Shown piece after piece: positions 43,022-52,419 of a stretch of DNA of 64,000 bases. Position numbers and translations under genes: made by a program. This stretch comes from Methylotenera_A sp044228245 (GTDB lineage Bacteria; Pseudomonadota; Gammaproteobacteria; Burkholderiales; Methylophilaceae): contig JBGAVG010000003.1 in assembly GCA_044228245.1 (NCBI GenBank), positions 186,001-250,000 on the forward strand, given 5' to 3'. The notes under the pieces were generated by a model, which searched no databases, was not told where the DNA came from, and was given only the letters and a program-made list of their open reading frames with translations. Position 1 is the first letter of the stretch, and every line of letters starts with the position of its first letter.

Positions 43022-44971
43022 ATGTCAGAAAATTCGCAACTCACTCAAATATTTAAGCAGGATGGCGCCCTGGCTGCGGCTATTGCGGGCTTTTCGGAGC
43101 GTGCGCAGCAGCTGGAAATGGCCTTGGCGATCGAGGCTGCCATCAAAGGCAACAAACAGCTGGTGGCCGAGGCAGGCACCGGTACCGGTAAAACCTTTGC
43201 TTATTTAGTGCCAGCCTTGCTTTCGGGCGGCAAAGTGATTATCTCTACCGGCACTAAAACCCTGCAGGATCAGTTGTTCAACCGCGATTTGCCGAATGTG
43301 CGCGATGCCCTGAAAATACCTGTGACTGTGGCTATGTTGAAAGGCCGCGCCAATTATGTGTGTCATTATCATTTAGAGCATGCAGCAAATAGCGGACGGT
43401 TTGCCTCGCGTGAAGATGTGAAATATCTACACCTGATTAAGAGCTTTGCGGAAAACAGCAAAACCGGCGATAAATCTGAACTCATCGAAGTGCCGGAAAA
43501 CGCGACGATCTGGCTCAATGTGACGTCTACGCGTGACAATTGCCTGGGTCAGGATTGCAGCTTTTATAAGGATTGTTTTGTGATGGAGGCGCGTAAAAAG
43601 GCGTTGGCGGCAGATGTGGTGGTGGTGAACCACCACCTGTTTTTTGCCGATGTGATGCTGCGCGATGAAGGCGTGGCCGAGTTGCTGCCCAGTGCCAATA
43701 CAGTGATTTTTGATGAAGCGCATCAATTGCCCGAAGTCGCAGGTTTGTTTTTTGGCGAGGATATTTCCACCAGCCAGCTGATGGAATTGTGCCGCGATAG
43801 CACCACCGCGCATTTGAGCCTGGCCAAGGATTGCGTGGCCTTGGGCGAGGCCATTCCCAAGCTGGAAAAGGCCTGCAAAGACTTCAGGCTGATTTTTGCT
43901 TACGAAGGCTCGCGCCTGCCTGTGCAAAAAGCGCTTGCCTTAAAGAATTTCGAATCCGCTTTTAGCGATATGCAAGCCATGCTAAGCGAGCTCACAAAAG
44001 TGCTGGAAAGCCAGGCTGCGCGCGACCCCGGCCTGGAAAAATGCTGGCAGCGTGGCGAGGCTTTAGGCGAGCAATTAGATCATTGGATCAAAGCCCAAAA
44101 CTTAAATCTAGTACGCTGGGTAGAGGTGTTCACGCAGTCGGTGCAACTGCACGCCACGCCGCTTAGCGTAGCGGATAGCTTTGGCAAGCAGCTGAACGCA
44201 CAACCGCGGGCGTGGATTTTCACCTCGGCCACGCTTGCCGTAAAAAGTGACTTCAGCCACTACATGAGCCAGATGGGCCTGCATGCGGCCGAAACTGGCT
44301 ATTGGCAAAGCCCGTTTGACTATGGCCGCCAAGCCTTATTATATGCGCCTGCTGGCATGCCGGATCCTAACTCGTCTGCATATGCCGCGGCCGTGGCAGC
44401 CGTCAGCTTGCCGGTCATCCAGGCCAGTAAAGGCCGTGCCTTTGTGCTGTGCACATCGCTCAAAGCCATGCGCGAGGTACATGCATTATTAAAAGAAGCG
44501 TTTGCCACCAATGGCATGGAATACCCGCTGTTATTGCAGGGAGAAAGCACGCGTACCGAGCTGCTGGACCGCTTTCGCGCGCATGGCAATGCGGTGCTGG
44601 TGGGCAGCCAGAGCTTTTGGGAGGGCGTGGATGTGCGTGGCGAAGCGCTGAGTGTGGTGATTATCGACAAACTGCCGTTCGCCCCGCCTGACGACCCGGT
44701 GCTCTCGGCGCGCATTGATAAAATGAACGCTGAGGGCAAAAATGCCTTTATGGAATATCAGCTGCCATACTCGGTGATTACGCTCAAGCAAGGCGCCGGG
44801 CGCTTAATCCGCGATGAAACGGATAGAGGCGTGCTGGTGATTTGCGACCCGCGCTTAATTACCAAGCCTTACGGCAAGCGCATCTGGCAAAGCCTGCCGC
44901 CGTTTAAGCGCACTAAAGAACTGGCAGACGTTGAGGCATTTTTTGCGGAGGAGTTCCAGGAAAAAGAATGA
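43022..44971 (+). CDS. DinG/YoaA-type iron-sulfur ATP-dependent helicase
   Basis: 649-residue SF2 helicase related to XPD. Walker A AEAGTGTGKTFAYLVPA, then the iron-sulfur cysteine set (C-H-Y-H near residue 116, CLGQDCSFYKDC near 175-185), DEAH box (IFDEAHQL), and helicase motifs V/VI VGSQSFWEGVDVRGEAL and QGAGRLIRDETDRG. 5'-3' unwinding of damaged or R-loop structures is known for DinG; YoaA is the closer match in length. It overlaps the next gene by four bases and leads a run of five coupled genes. Confidence 0.92.
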   Translation: MSENSQLTQIFKQDGALAAAIAGFSERAQQLEMALAIEAAIKGNKQLVAEAGTGTGKTFAYLVPALLSGGKVIISTGTKTLQDQLFNRDLPNVRDALKIPVTVAMLKGRANYVCHYHLEHAANSGRFASREDVKYLHLIKSFAENSKTGDKSELIEVPENATIWLNVTSTRDNCLGQDCSFYKDCFVMEARKKALAADVVVVNHHLFFADVMLRDEGVAELLPSANTVIFDEAHQLPEVAGLFFGEDISTSQLMELCRDSTTAHLSLAKDCVALGEAIPKLEKACKDFRLIFAYEGSRLPVQKALALKNFESAFSDMQAMLSELTKVLESQAARDPGLEKCWQRGEALGEQLDHWIKAQNLNLVRWVEVFTQSVQLHATPLSVADSFGKQLNAQPRAWIFTSATLAVKSDFSHYMSQMGLHAAETGYWQSPFDYGRQALLYAPAGMPDPNSSAYAAAVAAVSLPVIQASKGRAFVLCTSLKAMREVHALLKEAFATNGMEYPLLLQGESTRTELLDRFRAHGNAVLVGSQSFWEGVDVRGEALSVVIIDKLPFAPPDDPVLSARIDKMNAEGKNAFMEYQLPYSVITLKQGAGRLIRDETDRGVLVICDPRLITKPYGKRIWQSLPPFKRTKELADVEAFFAEEFQEKE

Positions 44972-45366
44972 TTGAAATTCCTGAAAACGAATACGAACTC
45001 ACCGCTATCCGCGCGCAGGGGGCGGGTGGGCAGAACGTGAATAAGGTTTCCAGCGCGATTCATTTGCGGTTTGACATTCTCGCCAGTAGCTTGAGCGATT
45101 GGCTAAAAGAGCGCTTGCTGAATAGTAAAGACAACCGCATTACCGACGAAGGGGTGTTGGTTCTTAAAGCGCAGCAATACCGCACGCAAGAGGCGAATAA
45201 GAAGGATGCGATTAGGCGTCTGCATGAGATTGTCAACGCCGCAAACCAAGTAAAACCAACACGTTACGCCACGCGACCAACACGCGCTTCGCAAAAAAGG
45301 CGCGTGGATAGCAAGAGTTTGCGCGGGCAAATCAAGCGACTTCGTGGCAGAATAGCGGCTGAATGA
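44968..45366 (+). CDS. arfB: Alternative ribosome-rescue factor ArfB (YaeJ)
   Basis: 132-residue peptidyl-tRNA hydrolase that rescues stalled ribosomes. It has the class I release-factor GGQ in AQGAGGQNVNKVSSAIHLRFD (Gln-methylation-type motif) and the basic C-terminal tail (RPTRASQKRRVDSKSLRGQIKRLRGR) that enters the empty mRNA channel. Short length and the tail separate it from RF1/RF2. ATGA overlap with the helicase gene. Confidence 0.93.
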   Translation: MIEIPENEYELTAIRAQGAGGQNVNKVSSAIHLRFDILASSLSDWLKERLLNSKDNRITDEGVLVLKAQQYRTQEANKKDAIRRLHEIVNAANQVKPTRYATRPTRASQKRRVDSKSLRGQIKRLRGRIAAE

Positions 45367-45378
45367 CTTGCATCTAAA

Positions 45379-46068
45379 ATGAAAATCCTCGCACTCGATA
45401 CCTCTACCGAATTTCTGTCGCTCGCTTTGCAAGTGGGCGATAAGTCATTCTCGCGCTACCAGAATGTCGGACAGACCGCATCGCAGTTGATTCTGCCGCG
45501 AATTCAGGGTTTGCTGAATGAAGCAGGTATTAAGCTGGCCGATCTGGACGGCATCGCGTTTGGCGCAGGGCCGGGCTCGTTCACCGGCGTGCGCATTGCC
45601 TGCGGCGTGGCGCAAGGCTTAGGGTTTGGCGCCAATCTGCCTGTGGTGGGCATCAATACTTTAATGGCGGCAGCCGAGGCGAGCGGTAAAGATAAAGTCA
45701 TCGCGTGTCTGGATGCGCGCATGGGCGAGATTTACCATGCGGCTTATATCAAACAAAATGGTGCTTGGCATGAGGTAAGCGCAACAATAGTATGCAAGCC
45801 GGAAGCCGCGCCAGTGCTGGAGGATGGCGAATGGGTTGGCGTGGGTAATGGCTGGGCGGTTTATGGTGAAGTGTTAAGTAAAATGTATGCAAAGAACTTA
45901 AGTCAGGTATTGCCTGATATCACACCAACTGCAGAGGCTATTTTGCAGCTAGGGCTGCCTGCTTTTGCAGCGGGCAGTGCAAAATCAGCCAGCGAAGCTG
46001 CGCCGATCTACATCCGCAATCGCGTCGCCCTCACCACGCAGGAGCGCGAGCAAGGGCAGCGCTTATGA
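45379..46068 (+). CDS. tsaB: tRNA threonylcarbamoyladenosine biosynthesis protein TsaB
   Basis: 229 residues of the ASKHA fold: MKILALDTSTEFLSLALQVGD and DGIAFGAGPGSFTGVRIACGVAQGLGFG. TsaB works with TsaD and TsaE to make t6A at position 37 of ANN-decoding tRNAs. It follows arfB by 12 bases and overlaps rimI by four bases, a common pairing. Confidence 0.95.
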   Translation: MKILALDTSTEFLSLALQVGDKSFSRYQNVGQTASQLILPRIQGLLNEAGIKLADLDGIAFGAGPGSFTGVRIACGVAQGLGFGANLPVVGINTLMAAAEASGKDKVIACLDARMGEIYHAAYIKQNGAWHEVSATIVCKPEAAPVLEDGEWVGVGNGWAVYGEVLSKMYAKNLSQVLPDITPTAEAILQLGLPAFAAGSAKSASEAAPIYIRNRVALTTQEREQGQRL

Positions 46069-46541
46069 GCGCAATGTTAAAGCCGCAATACCAGCTACGT
46101 CCCATGCAAATGGATGATCTGGACGCGGTTATGCAAATCGAGCCCACCATTTATTCGAACCCGTGGACGCGCGGCAATTTCAGCGATTCGCTCAATTCCG
46201 GCTACAGCGCGTGGGTGCTGGAAAGCGGCGGCGAAATCATTGGTTACGCACTCATGATGATGGTGATGGACGAAGCGCACTTGCTCAATTTAAGCGTTGC
46301 CAAGTCTTATCAAAAACGCGGTTTGGGACGCTATTTGCTGGAACACATGCTAAAAATCGCCAAAAATCATAAAGCGGCGAATATGTTTTTAGAAGTGCGG
46401 CCAAGCAACATTTCCGCCATTGCGCTTTACGAAAATATGGGATTTTGCGAGATGGCAGTGCGGCGAGGATATTACCCTGCGGACCCGAAAATATTTAAAT
46501 CGGGCCGCGAAGACGCGGTGTTGATGGGCTTGGCGCTATGA
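46065..46541 (+). CDS. rimI: Ribosomal protein bS18 alanine N-acetyltransferase
   Basis: 158-residue GNAT acetyltransferase. Acetyl-CoA binding motif A is LLNLSVAKSYQKRGLGRYLLEHML (R/Q-x-x-G-x-G); FLEVRPSNISAIALYENMGFCEMAVRRGYY is the RimI-type C-terminus. It acetylates the N-terminus of ribosomal protein S18. The tsaB-rimI overlap supports the assignment; it also overlaps the next gene by four bases. Confidence 0.93.
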   Translation: MSAMLKPQYQLRPMQMDDLDAVMQIEPTIYSNPWTRGNFSDSLNSGYSAWVLESGGEIIGYALMMMVMDEAHLLNLSVAKSYQKRGLGRYLLEHMLKIAKNHKAANMFLEVRPSNISAIALYENMGFCEMAVRRGYYPADPKIFKSGREDAVLMGLAL

Positions 46542-47266
46542 ACAGAGAAGACGTGTTGCGCGAGTTGGAATTATTGCCGGTGTGGAAACTGCGCGCCCAA
46601 CAGGTGCCCGCGGAAATATCTGAAAAAACAAGCGCCGCGCCACAGGCTGCACTCGTGCAGCCCAATCTGGAAGAGCCTTCCAGAACATCTATTGAAAGCA
46701 TGGATTGGCAGGCTTTGCAGGCTTGTGTCAAGAATTGCCAGGCATGCGGGTTGGCCAAAACGCGCATGCAAACCGTGTTTGGCGTGGGGGATGAAAACGC
46801 CGACTGGCTGATCGTCGGTGAAGCGCCCGGGACAGAAGAAGACAAACGCGGCGAACCGTTTGTGGGGCAGGCGGGCAAGCTGCTGGACAATATGCTGGCG
46901 GCGATTGAGTTAAAGCGCGGCGAGAATGTATATATTGCCAATGTGCTCAAATGTCGGCCTCCGGAAAATCGCGATCCGCATGGCGAAGAGGTGATGCAGT
47001 GCAGCCCTTATTTGAAGCGCCAGGTAGAACTGATCAAACCCAAACTGATTCTCGCATTGGGTAAGTTTGCCGCGCAAACCCTGCTGAATTCGGATGCCAC
47101 GGTGACCAGTATGCGCGGCAGGTTGCACCATTATTGCGGCGTGCCGGTCATTGTGACGTATCATCCTGCTTATTTGCTGCGCAATCTGGCAGATAAGGCC
47201 AAGGCATGGGATGATTTATGTCTGGCCAAATCGACCATGGCCAAAATGAGCGAATCGGGCTTGTAA
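46538..47266 (+). CDS. Uracil-DNA glycosylase, iron-sulfur family 4 type
   Basis: 242 residues. After a less conserved N-terminal tail (about 1-65) comes CQACGLAKTR (first cluster cysteines), then IVGEAPGTEEDKRGEPFVGQAGKLLDNML (uracil-binding motif 1), NVLKCRPPENRDP (third cysteine), MQCSPYL (fourth) and VIVTYHPAYLLRN (motif 2). This is the 4Fe-4S type also seen next to rimI in many beta/gammaproteobacteria. It removes uracil from DNA. It ends the dinG-to-udg operon. Confidence 0.92.
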   Translation: MNREDVLRELELLPVWKLRAQQVPAEISEKTSAAPQAALVQPNLEEPSRTSIESMDWQALQACVKNCQACGLAKTRMQTVFGVGDENADWLIVGEAPGTEEDKRGEPFVGQAGKLLDNMLAAIELKRGENVYIANVLKCRPPENRDPHGEEVMQCSPYLKRQVELIKPKLILALGKFAAQTLLNSDATVTSMRGRLHHYCGVPVIVTYHPAYLLRNLADKAKAWDDLCLAKSTMAKMSESGL

Positions 47267-47351
47267 TCGAACAAATGAACGCAATATACTTAGAGCAAGT
47301 AAAGATGTATTGCTTTGAGTGTGCTCAACTTTTCTTTCATAAAGGAAAATC

Positions 47352-47951
47352 ATGAAAAATTTAATTTCAAAAATTGCAATTTTTTCTTTAGCGCTGGCCT
47401 TAACCGGCTGCGGCTACAACAAATTTCAGAGTCTGGATGAAGAAGCCAAAGCCAGCTGGTCCGAAGTGCTGAACCAATACCAGCGCCGTGCCGATTTGGT
47501 GCCTAATCTGGTGGAAACCGTTAAAGGCTATGCAGAGCATGAAAAAGAAGTGCTGACTGAGGTTTCAAACGCGCGCAGCAAAGTGGGCAGCATGCAGGTG
47601 ACGCCGGAACTGCTGAACGACCCTGAAGCATTTGCGAAGTTTCAGGCAGCGCAGGGTCAGTTGACCAGCGCATTATCCCGCTTGCTGGCGGTGGCTGAAA
47701 ATTACCCGAACCTGAAAGCAGACCAAGGCTTCAGGGATTTACAGGCGCAGCTGGAAGGTACCGAAAATCGCGTGACCGTGGCGCGTAACCGCTATATCGA
47801 AACGATCAAAGATTACAACGTGGCCGTACGTTCTTTCCCGGAAAACCTGACCGCCATGATGTTCGGTTACAAAGCCAAACCTACGTTTACTGTTGAAAAC
47901 GAAAAAGCGATTTCGGCTGCGCCAAAAGTTGAGTTTGGTGACAAGAAGTAA
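47352..47951 (+). CDS. lemA: LemA family lipoprotein
   Basis: 199 residues. Lipobox L-T-G-C (C21) in ALALTGCGYNKFQ, then the LemA helical bundle: QYQRRADLVPNLVETVKGYAEHEKEVLTEVSNARSK and ENRVTVARNRYIETIKDYNVAVRSFPENLTAMMFGY. It is probably a periplasm-facing membrane protein. Two TPM-domain genes follow, the conserved LemA-TPM association; the joint function is not established, though a role in envelope quality control is suspected. Confidence 0.92.
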   Translation: MKNLISKIAIFSLALALTGCGYNKFQSLDEEAKASWSEVLNQYQRRADLVPNLVETVKGYAEHEKEVLTEVSNARSKVGSMQVTPELLNDPEAFAKFQAAQGQLTSALSRLLAVAENYPNLKADQGFRDLQAQLEGTENRVTVARNRYIETIKDYNVAVRSFPENLTAMMFGYKAKPTFTVENEKAISAAPKVEFGDKK

Positions 47952-47970
47952 ACTGGATTTCAGCTAACAC

Positions 47971-48819
47971 GTGTTTTCAACATTCAAAGCTGGTTTATAC
48001 GCGTTAGGCCTGATGCTGTTTTTGGCATCAGGCTCGGCGCATGCTGCGCTGGCTGCAATCCCTGAGCTTAAATCCCGTGTGACTGATTTAACCCACACGC
48101 TTTCACAATCACAACAAGCGCAGCTGGAAGATAAGCTTGCAGCGTTTGAAAGCAAAAAAGGCAGTCAGATCGCGCTGCTCATCGTTCCCAGCACGCAGCC
48201 TGAAGATATCGCCCAGTACAGTATCCGTGTCGTGGATAAATGGAAACTCGGCCGCAAAAAAGCCGACGATGGCTTGCTGATTCTGGTGGCAAAGAATGAC
48301 CGTAAAATTCGTATCGAAGTCGGTTACGGCCTAGAAGGTGCGATTCCGGATTTAACCGCCAAGCGTATCGTTAGCGAGGTCATCGCGCCCAAATTCAAGC
48401 AGGGAGATTTTTACGGCGGCCTGGATGCGGGGGTGGACAAGCTGATTGCGCTGGTGGAGGGTGAGCCGTTACCAGCGCCTGACCGCGCGGCATCCAGCGG
48501 CATGGATATCATGAACTTGCTGCCCATGCTGTTATTTGGCGGGCTGATTGCCGGCCTTGTGTTGCGCAGCATGTTCGGCACATTTTTCGGCAGTGCCTTA
48601 AATGGCGGGCTGATAGGCACTGTCGTCTGGTTGCTGGGCGTGGCTTTGGGCAGCGCAGCCATTTTGGGCGTAGTCGCGTTTTTTATCACCATGATGTTGG
48701 GTAGCCGTGGTATCAACGGCTACGGCGGCAGAGGCTCTCCGGGTGGCTATGGCGGGGGCGACGTGTTCAGCGGCGGCGGTGGCGGTTTCGGCGGCGGCGG
48801 AGCATCAGGAGACTGGTAA
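47971..48819 (+). CDS. TPM-domain membrane protein (YgcG family)
   Basis: 282 residues. Signal peptide (about 1-25), then the TPM domain IPELKSRVTDLTHTLSQSQQAQLEDKLAAFESKKGSQIALLIVP...DGLLILVAKNDRKIRIEVGYGLEGAIPD. Two membrane segments (about 180-240) and a Gly-rich tail GGYGGGDVFSGGGGGFGGGGASGDW, the YgcG hallmark. Known TPM proteins have acid-phosphatase-like activity or metal-binding roles. Start GTG 47971. Its stop overlaps the next ATG by one base. Confidence 0.92.
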   Translation: MFSTFKAGLYALGLMLFLASGSAHAALAAIPELKSRVTDLTHTLSQSQQAQLEDKLAAFESKKGSQIALLIVPSTQPEDIAQYSIRVVDKWKLGRKKADDGLLILVAKNDRKIRIEVGYGLEGAIPDLTAKRIVSEVIAPKFKQGDFYGGLDAGVDKLIALVEGEPLPAPDRAASSGMDIMNLLPMLLFGGLIAGLVLRSMFGTFFGSALNGGLIGTVVWLLGVALGSAAILGVVAFFITMMLGSRGINGYGGRGSPGGYGGGDVFSGGGGGFGGGGASGDW

Positions 48820-49328
48820 TGAAACGACAAGACCCTATAGCCCGTTTTTTTAAACACATGTTCAGCAACCCGTGGCAGGTCAGGCGCTATTTTTCTGCGA
48901 TCGCGCTGCACGAAATCCAAAAGGCCATTGCCGCGAGCGAGAAAAAGCACGCCGGGGAAATCCGTTTTGTGGTGGAGGCGGGCCTGCATCCTTATGAAAT
49001 TATTTGCAAAAAAACACCGAAAAAACGCGCGATCGAGCTATTCGGCCGCCTGAATATCTGGGATACCGAATATAACAATGGCGTGCTGATTTACCTGCTG
49101 CTGGCCGACCGCGATGTGGAGATCGTGGCCGACAGGGGAATCGACCGGCATGTTGGGCACGATGGCTGGGAAGCGATTTGCCATGAGATGGAAGTGCTGT
49201 TCAGGCGAGGCGAGTTCGAAGCCGGCGTTCTGCATGGCATTGAAAAAATCAGCACAGCGCTGGAGCAGCATTTCCCATTAACGGGCGCGAATAAAAATGA
49301 AGTTTCTGACAAGCCTGTTATCCTCTAG
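48819..49328 (+). CDS. TPM-domain protein, cytoplasmic-facing short form
   Basis: 169 residues, no signal peptide. The TPM domain runs through FSAIALHEIQKAIAASEKKHAGEIRFVVEAGL...RAIELFGRLNIWDTEYNNGVLIYLLLADRDVEIVADRGIDRHVGHDGWEAICHEME. It is the partner copy commonly found after YgcG-type TPM. It overlaps the TPM gene before by one base and the gene after by 32 bases. Confidence 0.9.
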   Translation: MKRQDPIARFFKHMFSNPWQVRRYFSAIALHEIQKAIAASEKKHAGEIRFVVEAGLHPYEIICKKTPKKRAIELFGRLNIWDTEYNNGVLIYLLLADRDVEIVADRGIDRHVGHDGWEAICHEMEVLFRRGEFEAGVLHGIEKISTALEQHFPLTGANKNEVSDKPVIL

Positions 49329-49950
49329 CGTTCTGGTTTTGTATTGCAATGCATCGGCGCAGGCCGCGCTGGCAGATGTTTCACGCATTTTTCATCAAAC
49401 GCCTCAGCTAAACCAGTTTGAAATTTGCCAGGGCGGCGGCTGCGCCGAGATTTCAAGCACTGCTCTCACTGCCTTGGAATGGAGCGCCGTGTCCGGGATA
49501 TTCAATCATCCAGCCGTCAATGCCGAAGATGAACGTAAAAAGATCGCACTAGCGATTGGCGTGCTGGAAGACCTGGTGGGGCGAAAGGTGGGCACCTCTG
49601 CCGACAGGGCGGGCACGTTTGATAATGCCGGTTATCCAGGTCAGCAAGATTGCAATGATGAGGCAATTAACTCCACCACTTATATGCGGCTACTGAAGCA
49701 GCAAGGCTTGATGCCGTTGCACGAGATCGAAGACATCCGCACGCGCAACTTCTTTGTTACTGGCTGGCCGCATAGCACCGCGGTGATTCGCGAAATTAAA
49801 TCGGGCGAAAGATACGCGGTAGACAGCTGGTTTTATGATAACGGCCATGCCGCCACCATTGTGCCTTTTTCTTTATGGAAATCAGGTTATATCCCAGATG
49901 ACAGCCCGATTGGCAGGGCGCGGACTGTGAAGGCAAACAAACCGCAATAG
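49297..49950 (+). CDS. Secreted transglutaminase-like (C-H-D triad) protein
   Basis: 217 residues with a signal peptide (about 1-23, ending AQA). A papain/transglutaminase-like triad can be laid out: C119 in QQDCNDEAINS, H159 in GWPHSTAVI and D176 in YAVDSWFYDNG, with the spacing and context of bacterial transglutaminase-like cysteine peptidases. Whether it cleaves or crosslinks is unknown. The start overlaps the previous TPM gene by 32 bases, implying coupled expression and a link to the LemA/TPM function. Family assignment is an inference from the triad. Confidence 0.75.
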   Translation: MKFLTSLLSSSVLVLYCNASAQAALADVSRIFHQTPQLNQFEICQGGGCAEISSTALTALEWSAVSGIFNHPAVNAEDERKKIALAIGVLEDLVGRKVGTSADRAGTFDNAGYPGQQDCNDEAINSTTYMRLLKQQGLMPLHEIEDIRTRNFFVTGWPHSTAVIREIKSGERYAVDSWFYDNGHAATIVPFSLWKSGYIPDDSPIGRARTVKANKPQ

Positions 49951-50032
49951 TAGGCCGCCTGCGTATTAATTTCGGCTGACTTAATCAGCGTTTACCGTTA
50001 AAATTCAGCCTATTTATTGAATTAGAGATTTT

Positions 50033-51745
50033 ATGCGCGCCTCCCGATTTTTTATTGCCACCCAAAAAGAAGCCCCTGCCGATGCCGAGCTGGTTTCGCA
50101 CAAACTGATGGTGCGCGCTGGTCTGATTAAAAAGCTCGGCAACGGCTTGTATAGCTGGATGCCGCTTGGTTTGCGCGTATTGCGCAAGGTGGAAGCGATT
50201 GTGCGTGACGAGATGAACAAAGCCGGCGCTTTAGAGCTTTTGATGCCGGCTGTACAACCCAAGGAGTTGTGGGATGAAACCGGGCGTTGGGCGGTGTTTG
50301 GCCCGCAAATGCTAAAAATCAAAGACCGCCATGACCGCGATTTCTGTTTTGGCCCGACGCACGAAGAAGTGATTACCGACATTGTGCGCCGCGAAGTCAA
50401 TAGCTACAAGCAATTACCAATCAATTTATATCAAATCCAAACCAAATTTCGCGATGAAATTCGCCCGCGTTTTGGCGTGATGCGCGCGCGCGAATTCATG
50501 ATGAAAGACGCCTACTCATTCCATGCCGATTTTGAATCGCTGCAACAGACTTACGCGCAGATGTACCAGACTTACAGTAATATCTTTATGCGACTCGGGC
50601 TTAAATTCCGCGCGGTGAAGGCGGATTCAGGCGCAATCGGCGGCGAGGGCTCGCAGGAGTTCCATGTGCTGGCGGATAGCGGCGAAGATGCACTGGCGTA
50701 TTGCGAAAATTCGGATTATGCAGCCAATGTGGAGTTGGCGGAAGCGCTGCCAGAAGCCAATACCAGAGCGGCTCCCGGCCATGCTCTAAAAGAGGTCGAA
50801 ACACCAAAACAAACACAATGCGAAGATGTTGCGAAGCTGCTTGGAATCAGCATTGAGCGCACAGTGAAGGCGATTGCATTGGTGGCGAATGACAGATTCT
50901 ATTTGGCCTTGCTACGGGGCGATCACACTTTGAACGAAGTGAAAGTTGGCAAATTGACAGGGTTGGCAGATTTTCGTTTTGCGACTGAAGAAGAGATTCG
51001 CGCTAATTTAAACTGCCCGCCAGGTTTTATTGGCCCAGTCGGCGTGGGCAGCAATGTCACTGTGATTGCAGATAAGACCGTGGCGCAGATGAGTGATTTT
51101 GTGTGTGGTGCCAATAAGCCAAAATATCACTTAAGCGGTGTGAATTTTGGCCGAGATTTGCCGGAACCCAGTATTGTGGTGGACATTCGTAACGTGATGG
51201 AAGGTGACGCCAGCCCGGACGGCAAAGGCAAACTCAGTTTGTGCCGCGGTATTGAAGTCGGCCATATTTTTCAGCTACGTACCAAGTATGCCAAAGCCAT
51301 GAATGCAACGTATCTGGATGAAAATGGTCAATCACAAGTAATGGAAATGGGTTGCTATGGCATTGGCGTTTCGCGCATTGTGGGTGCCGCAATTGAGCAG
51401 GGAAGTGACGAAAAAGGCATTATTTTCCCGTTTAGCATGGCGCCGTTCGAGTTGGTGATTTGCCCCATCGGCATGGATAAAAGTGAATTGGTGAAGAATA
51501 CCGCAAATCAGTTGTACGAAGACTGCAAAAAAATGGGCATGGATGTGCTGCTGGATGACCGCGGCGAGCGGCCTGGCGTGATGTTTGCCGAAAGCGATCT
51601 GATGGGCATCCCGCATCGAATTGTGGTGGGCGAGCGCGGGCTTGCCGAAGGCAAAGTAGAATATAAAGCGAGAAGTGCAACTGAGGCACAGAATTTGCTT
51701 GTTACTGAAGTCATCGAGTTTATTAAATCTGCGATAAATGCTTAA
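50033..51745 (+). CDS. proS: Prolyl-tRNA synthetase
   Basis: 570 residues, bacterial type with an editing (INS) domain between motifs 2 and 3 (about 225-405, containing the K-A-I-A-L region). Class II motifs: MRASRFFIATQKEAPADAELVSHKLMVRAGLIKKLGNGLYSWMPLG, motif 2 FRDEIRPRFGVMRAREFMMKDAYSFH, motif 3 GCYGIGVSRIVGAAIEQG. The C-terminal anticodon-binding domain is complete. It overlaps the next gene by 8 bases. Confidence 0.97.
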   Translation: MRASRFFIATQKEAPADAELVSHKLMVRAGLIKKLGNGLYSWMPLGLRVLRKVEAIVRDEMNKAGALELLMPAVQPKELWDETGRWAVFGPQMLKIKDRHDRDFCFGPTHEEVITDIVRREVNSYKQLPINLYQIQTKFRDEIRPRFGVMRAREFMMKDAYSFHADFESLQQTYAQMYQTYSNIFMRLGLKFRAVKADSGAIGGEGSQEFHVLADSGEDALAYCENSDYAANVELAEALPEANTRAAPGHALKEVETPKQTQCEDVAKLLGISIERTVKAIALVANDRFYLALLRGDHTLNEVKVGKLTGLADFRFATEEEIRANLNCPPGFIGPVGVGSNVTVIADKTVAQMSDFVCGANKPKYHLSGVNFGRDLPEPSIVVDIRNVMEGDASPDGKGKLSLCRGIEVGHIFQLRTKYAKAMNATYLDENGQSQVMEMGCYGIGVSRIVGAAIEQGSDEKGIIFPFSMAPFELVICPIGMDKSELVKNTANQLYEDCKKMGMDVLLDDRGERPGVMFAESDLMGIPHRIVVGERGLAEGKVEYKARSATEAQNLLVTEVIEFIKSAINA

Positions 51746-52361
51746 ACAAAATTTACAGAAACTTTGTCTTGTGTTGCTGATTGGTGTGGCATCCTTGTGC
51801 CACGCAGGCAATCAGAGAGAAGAGCCGCTTTCAAACAGCGTTAAGGCAATGATGCAAAAATCAGTGAGTGATTTGGCCTCGCCCAAGCTGGTGTTTGGGA
51901 GCGAGATCGAAGGCCAGATCTGGATGAATGAAATGTCGCAGCGTCTTAAAAAACGCCTCCCGGATCAAGCGTATCGTGAAGACTTTTTAAGATCGGTACA
52001 TTACGAGGCAACGCGCGCCGGATTAGACCCGCAAATGGTGCTGGGATTGATTCAGGTGGAAAGCGGGTTTAAGAAATATGCAGTTTCCAGCGTCGGCGCA
52101 CGTGGCTACATGCAGGTGATGCCGTTCTGGGTAAAAAGCATAGGCACCCCGGATCAGAACTTGTTTAACATGCGTTTGAATTTGCGTTACGGCTGCACGA
52201 TATTGCGTCATTATATCGACATAGAAAAAGGTGACTTATATCGTGCTTTAGGCCGATATAATGGCAGTCTGGGCAAACCGCAGTATCCCAACCTGGTGCT
52301 TGGTGCGTGGCGCAAACACTGGGATTACAGCACAAAGATCAATCAAGCCTCCCTGAATTAA
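51738..52361 (+). CDS. Secreted lytic transglycosylase (SLT domain)
   Basis: 207 residues. Signal peptide about 1-22, then a linker and an SLT domain: AGLDPQMVLGLIQVESGFKKYAVSSVGARGYMQVMPFW contains the catalytic glutamate (QVES) and the GxMQ motif; GCTILRHYIDIEKGDLYRALGRYNGSLG follows. Cleaves glycan strands of peptidoglycan. It starts within the last codons of proS, an arrangement seen in several betaproteobacteria. Confidence 0.93.
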   Translation: MLKQNLQKLCLVLLIGVASLCHAGNQREEPLSNSVKAMMQKSVSDLASPKLVFGSEIEGQIWMNEMSQRLKKRLPDQAYREDFLRSVHYEATRAGLDPQMVLGLIQVESGFKKYAVSSVGARGYMQVMPFWVKSIGTPDQNLFNMRLNLRYGCTILRHYIDIEKGDLYRALGRYNGSLGKPQYPNLVLGAWRKHWDYSTKINQASLN

Positions 52362-52383
52362 TTTTTATCCCCCATAAAAACGC

Positions 52384-52413
52384 TTGTCAATCGCACCAAA
52401 ATGGGGCTAGACT
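52384..52413 (+). promoter_or_regulatory. Promoter of the DUF1097 gene with long leader
   Basis: TTGTCA (52384-52389), an 18-base spacer, then TAGACT (52408-52413). It predicts a leader of about 125 bases before the ATG at 52546. Confidence 0.45.
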
Positions 52414-52419
52414 GCGCGA

